Shown here piece after piece: positions 7,458-9,020 of a stretch of DNA of 9,020 nucleotides. Under the pieces are notes generated by a model that worked only from the letters and a program-made list of their open reading frames with translations, was not told the DNA's origin and searched no databases. The stretch's first letter is position 1, and the number at the start of each line of letters is the position of its first letter. Source of the DNA: Rhodospirillaceae bacterium (GTDB lineage: Bacteria; Pseudomonadota; Alphaproteobacteria; SP197); the NCBI GenBank assembly GCA_018700655.1, contig JABIUG010000135.1, positions 1 to 9,020 on the forward strand, written 5' to 3'. Both the position numbers and the translations under genes were made by a program.

Positions 7458-7534
7458 CGGAGCGTGGCGCAGCCTGGTAGCGCAACGGTCTGGGGGACCG
7501 TAGGTCGCAGGTTCAAATCCTGCCGCTCCGACCA
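7458..7534 (+). tRNA. tRNA-Pro (anticodon GGG)
   Basis: The 77 bases fold into a full cloverleaf: acceptor CGGAGCG pairs with CGCTCCG, the D stem is GCGC/GCGC, the anticodon stem is ACGGT/ACCGT, and the T stem GCAGG/CCTGC encloses TTCAAAT. The anticodon loop CTGGGGG gives GGG at positions 34-36, which reads CCC and CCT proline codons. The terminal CCA (7532-7534) is encoded. It starts 46 bases after the MerR gene; no promoter of its own is evident, so it may be processed from the ihfA-merR transcript. No clear intrinsic terminator follows. Confidence 0.97.
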
Positions 7535-7564
7535 TCCCGCGCACGGAGGTTCGCCGAATTCCCT

Positions 7565-7570
7565 TATAAT
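7565..7570 (+). promoter_or_regulatory. Isolated -10 box between tRNA-Pro and the Crp/Fnr-type gene
   Basis: A perfect TATAAT lies in the 176-base gap before the regulator gene, but no recognisable -35 sits 15-19 bases upstream. If used, it would give a leader of about 135 bases for the gene at 7711, containing the dyad at 7621-7636. Confidence 0.22.
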
Positions 7571-7620
7571 CGGCCGCAAAATTAACCATCACTTCATCTC
7601 TCTGTCCGAGCTTGAGCGGA

Positions 7621-7636
7621 ATGCCAGAAATGGCAT
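7621..7636. promoter_or_regulatory. Dyad upstream of the Crp/Fnr-type regulator
   Basis: ATGCCAGAAATGGCAT is a perfect 6-4-6 inverted repeat 75 bases before the regulator's ATG. The core TGCCA-N4-TGGCA has the half-site spacing of FNR-type operators (TTGAT-N4-ATCAA) though not the same bases. It may be an autoregulatory operator, or a small GAAA-loop hairpin; no T-tract follows, so it is not a terminator. Confidence 0.3.
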
Positions 7637-7710
7637 GGCGTCTGATCGTCCCCCGACGCATACTCCAAAGCTTGGGATCGGGCCGGGCGGACACTTAGGG
7701 TTGGGAAACA

Positions 7711-8046
7711 ATGGAATCTGCCGAAGCGCGTAGCCTGGCTCATTGCCTGGCGCTGAAAGATATTCAAGGCCAGACAATTGCGGGCGTTGAAGCAGCTTCG
7801 ACCTGGATGTCTTTCACCGTGGGCGAACACATTTGCACCAAGGGTGACGAAAACACCGATTTCATCTTCCTCGTGGATGGTTCTGCCCGCGTGCTGACCC
7901 AGACGACATTGGGACAGGAAATCGCATTCGCCGATGTCGAAGCTGGCGGCCATTTCGGAGAGTTATCTCTGCTTGATGGTGGTCCGCGATCAGCAACAGT
8001 TGTTGCTGTCGCAGATAGCGTCGTGGCAACAGTGCCGGCGCCGTGA
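7711..8046 (+). CDS. Crp/Fnr-type regulator, N-terminal sensor half (reading frame interrupted)
   Basis: These 111 residues form a cyclic-nucleotide-binding (cNMP) beta-roll domain. The fold is traceable from MSFTVGEHICTKGDENTD (33-50) through FIFLVDGSARVL (51-62) to the phosphate-binding cassette HFGELSLLDGGPRSATVV (81-98). Glu84, Arg93 and Ser94 match the residues that hold a cyclic nucleotide in Crp-like proteins, so the pocket looks intact. The frame stops at TGA 8044-8046, just where the dimer helix should begin; that helix continues in the frame one base back. The ATG at 7711 is supported by AGGG/GGGA upstream, although spacing is loose. The likeliest reading is a single-base loss near 8035-8043 in a once continuous gene of about 235 codons, either real or an assembly error. 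Confidence 0.8.
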   Translation: MESAEARSLAHCLALKDIQGQTIAGVEAASTWMSFTVGEHICTKGDENTDFIFLVDGSARVLTQTTLGQEIAFADVEAGGHFGELSLLDGGPRSATVVAVADSVVATVPAP

Positions 8047-8417
8047 TGCTGCAGGTTCTGCGCGTCGATTCAGGTGTGGCTATCAACATCATGCAGGAAA
8101 TCGCGCGCATCATGCGCGGTGCCAATGACCGGGTCGTCGACCTCAGTACAAAATCGGGCATTCAACGGGTCTATGATGAATTGCTGCGTATGGCCGAACC
8201 GTCACCGAATGCCGACGGAAGCTGGCAAATCCCCAGGATTCCCATGCACAAGGAAATCGCGATCTGGGCCGGTACTACATCAGACACCGTCGCCCGGGCT
8301 ATTGGCCAGCTGACCAATGTAGGTGTCGTCAAACGTCGTCACAGGACGTTGCACATCATTGACCGGCGCCATATCGAAAAGCTGGCAATGGGCGGTGAGA
8401 CGACGCCGGAAGTCTGA
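8043..8417 (+). CDS. Crp/Fnr-type regulator, C-terminal DNA-binding half (reading frame interrupted)
   Basis: The 124 codons continue the protein begun at 7711. VLRVDSGVAINIMQEIARIM (5-24) is the long dimerisation helix and the Crp-type winged helix-turn-helix lies at 69-105, with HKEIAIWAG (69-77) as the first helix and TSDTVARAIGQL (79-90) as the recognition helix. The first possible start, GTG at 8043, overlaps the stop of the sensor half as GTGA, but no ribosome binding site precedes it. If expressed on its own it would depend on reinitiation after the upstream stop. No slippery heptamer suited to programmed frameshifting is seen in the overlap (bases 8032-8046). The methyltransferase gene begins 68 bases later on the same strand. 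Confidence 0.78.
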   Translation: MMLQVLRVDSGVAINIMQEIARIMRGANDRVVDLSTKSGIQRVYDELLRMAEPSPNADGSWQIPRIPMHKEIAIWAGTTSDTVARAIGQLTNVGVVKRRHRTLHIIDRRHIEKLAMGGETTPEV

Positions 8418-8485
8418 AACGATTCCTGCCGCAGTCGAGGTGCAATATCCCTCCCGGGGGGCCAACTTCGCAGAGGAATGGTTAG

Positions 8486-9020
8486 GTGAAAGTGATGGCT
8501 GAAGATCTGGGGTTGGCTGAAGACATCGAGGTGATGGACCGTCTCGTTGATGTCGCGTCAAAACATGCGGTCGATGCAGGTTGCGGCAGTGGAATGCTGG
8601 CACGAGCCTTGGTGAAACGCGGAGCGCGCGTCACCGCCTTTGAACCAGAGCCCGGCCAGGCTGAAATCAACAGACAGAATCTTGCTGGCGGCGCCATCGA
8701 ATTCCACGAGACCGGTGCTGAAGCGATGCCTTGTGCAGACGCCAGCATCGATGTGGTTTTCTTCAGCAAGTCGCTTCACCATGTCCCAACCGACCTGATG
8801 GAAAAAGCACTGCAGGAAGCAATGCGTGTGCTGAAGTCCGGATCGGGAATGCTCTATGTTCTTGAACCTGAAGTTGGCGGAACGCACACAGAATTGATGT
8901 TGCCGTTCCACAACGAATCGGCAGCGCGCGCAGCCGCCCGAGCGATCCTGAAGAAAGTCGCCGAGCCTTGTTTTGATGCAGCTCGGGAGATTCATTTTCA
9001 CAATCGCCGCAGTTATGAAA
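8486..9020 (+). CDS. Class I SAM-dependent methyltransferase (partial, 3' end outside window)
   Basis: About 178 residues are visible before the window ends. VDAGCGSG (29-36) is the SAM-binding glycine-rich motif I, Glu53 in AFEPE ends the second strand and should hold the ribose, and VVFFSKSLHHVP (90-101) matches the Methyltransf_11 motif around the fourth strand. MRVLKSGSGMLYVLEPE follows as the usual next helix and strand. A TAG directly precedes GTG 8486, and AGAGGA at 8472-8477 lies 8 bases before it, so GTG 8486 is the best start; GTG 8492 and ATG 8495 are alternatives. The substrate cannot be told from this part: members of the family modify small molecules, quinones or sugars. It may be co-transcribed with the split regulator upstream. 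Confidence 0.88.
   Translation, partial: MKVMAEDLGLAEDIEVMDRLVDVASKHAVDAGCGSGMLARALVKRGARVTAFEPEPGQAEINRQNLAGGAIEFHETGAEAMPCADASIDVVFFSKSLHHVPTDLMEKALQEAMRVLKSGSGMLYVLEPEVGGTHTELMLPFHNESAARAAARAILKKVAEPCFDAAREIHFHNRRSYE

Noticed and set aside
7242..7733. A 163-codon plus-strand open frame across the end of merR, tRNA-Pro and the following gap
   Set aside because: It reads through a complete tRNA gene and overlaps the conserved MerR frame; the translation has no recognisable features.
8032..8046. Programmed -1 frameshift in the Crp/Fnr-type gene
   Set aside because: The direction of the frame change fits, but there is no X-XXY-YYZ slippery heptamer in the overlap; a one-base loss or sequence error is simpler.
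1..9020. CRISPR arrays, insertion sequences, transposase or toxin-antitoxin genes
   Set aside because: No regularly spaced repeats, terminal inverted repeats with a transposase, or small paired toxin-antitoxin frames were seen by eye on either strand.

Overview
The window reads as a chromosomal housekeeping segment of an alphaproteobacterium, most likely Rhodospirillales-like. The reasons are a K+-independent membrane pyrophosphatase, a Cbp3-type ubiquinol-cytochrome c chaperone gene, the linked order DUF177-rpmF-plsX-fabH-ihfA-merR, and GC-rich codon use. This assignment comes from gene content and remembered synteny; no database search was possible.

Layout. Positions 1-56 may hold the last codons of an upstream gene (perhaps thiL), and 57-216 is a leader with no gene. 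hppA (217-2298, +) encodes the proton-pumping pyrophosphatase. It converges on bamE (2419-2931, -), and a hairpin terminator at 2331-2356 lies between the two. bamE is divergent from a Cbp3-type chaperone gene (3037-3585, +), and the 105 bases between them carry candidate promoters in both directions. A run on the plus strand follows: DUF177/YceD protein (3658-4188), rpmF (ribosomal protein L32), plsX, and fabH, which overlaps plsX by the four bases GTGA. A 135-base gap holds likely control sites, and then come ihfA and a MerR-family gene three bases apart. tRNA-Pro(GGG) at 7458-7534 closes the conserved block.

After the tRNA, a Crp/Fnr-type regulator gene is split by a -1 change of frame into a sensor half (7711-8046) and a DNA-binding half (8043-8417). 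A class I SAM-dependent methyltransferase (8486 onward) runs off the right edge.

Functionally, the centre links ribosome biogenesis (DUF177 protein, L32) with membrane lipid synthesis (PlsX makes acyl-phosphate for phospholipids, FabH starts fatty acid chains). The left part concerns the cell envelope and energy (H+-PPase, BamE, bc1 chaperone).

No clearly new multi-gene system is visible. The points most worth a second look are an IHF alpha subunit whose intercalating proline is leucine, with other usual arm prolines also replaced; a full match to the IHF-site consensus directly upstream of that gene; and the split Crp/Fnr gene, whose halves meet in a GTGA overlap.
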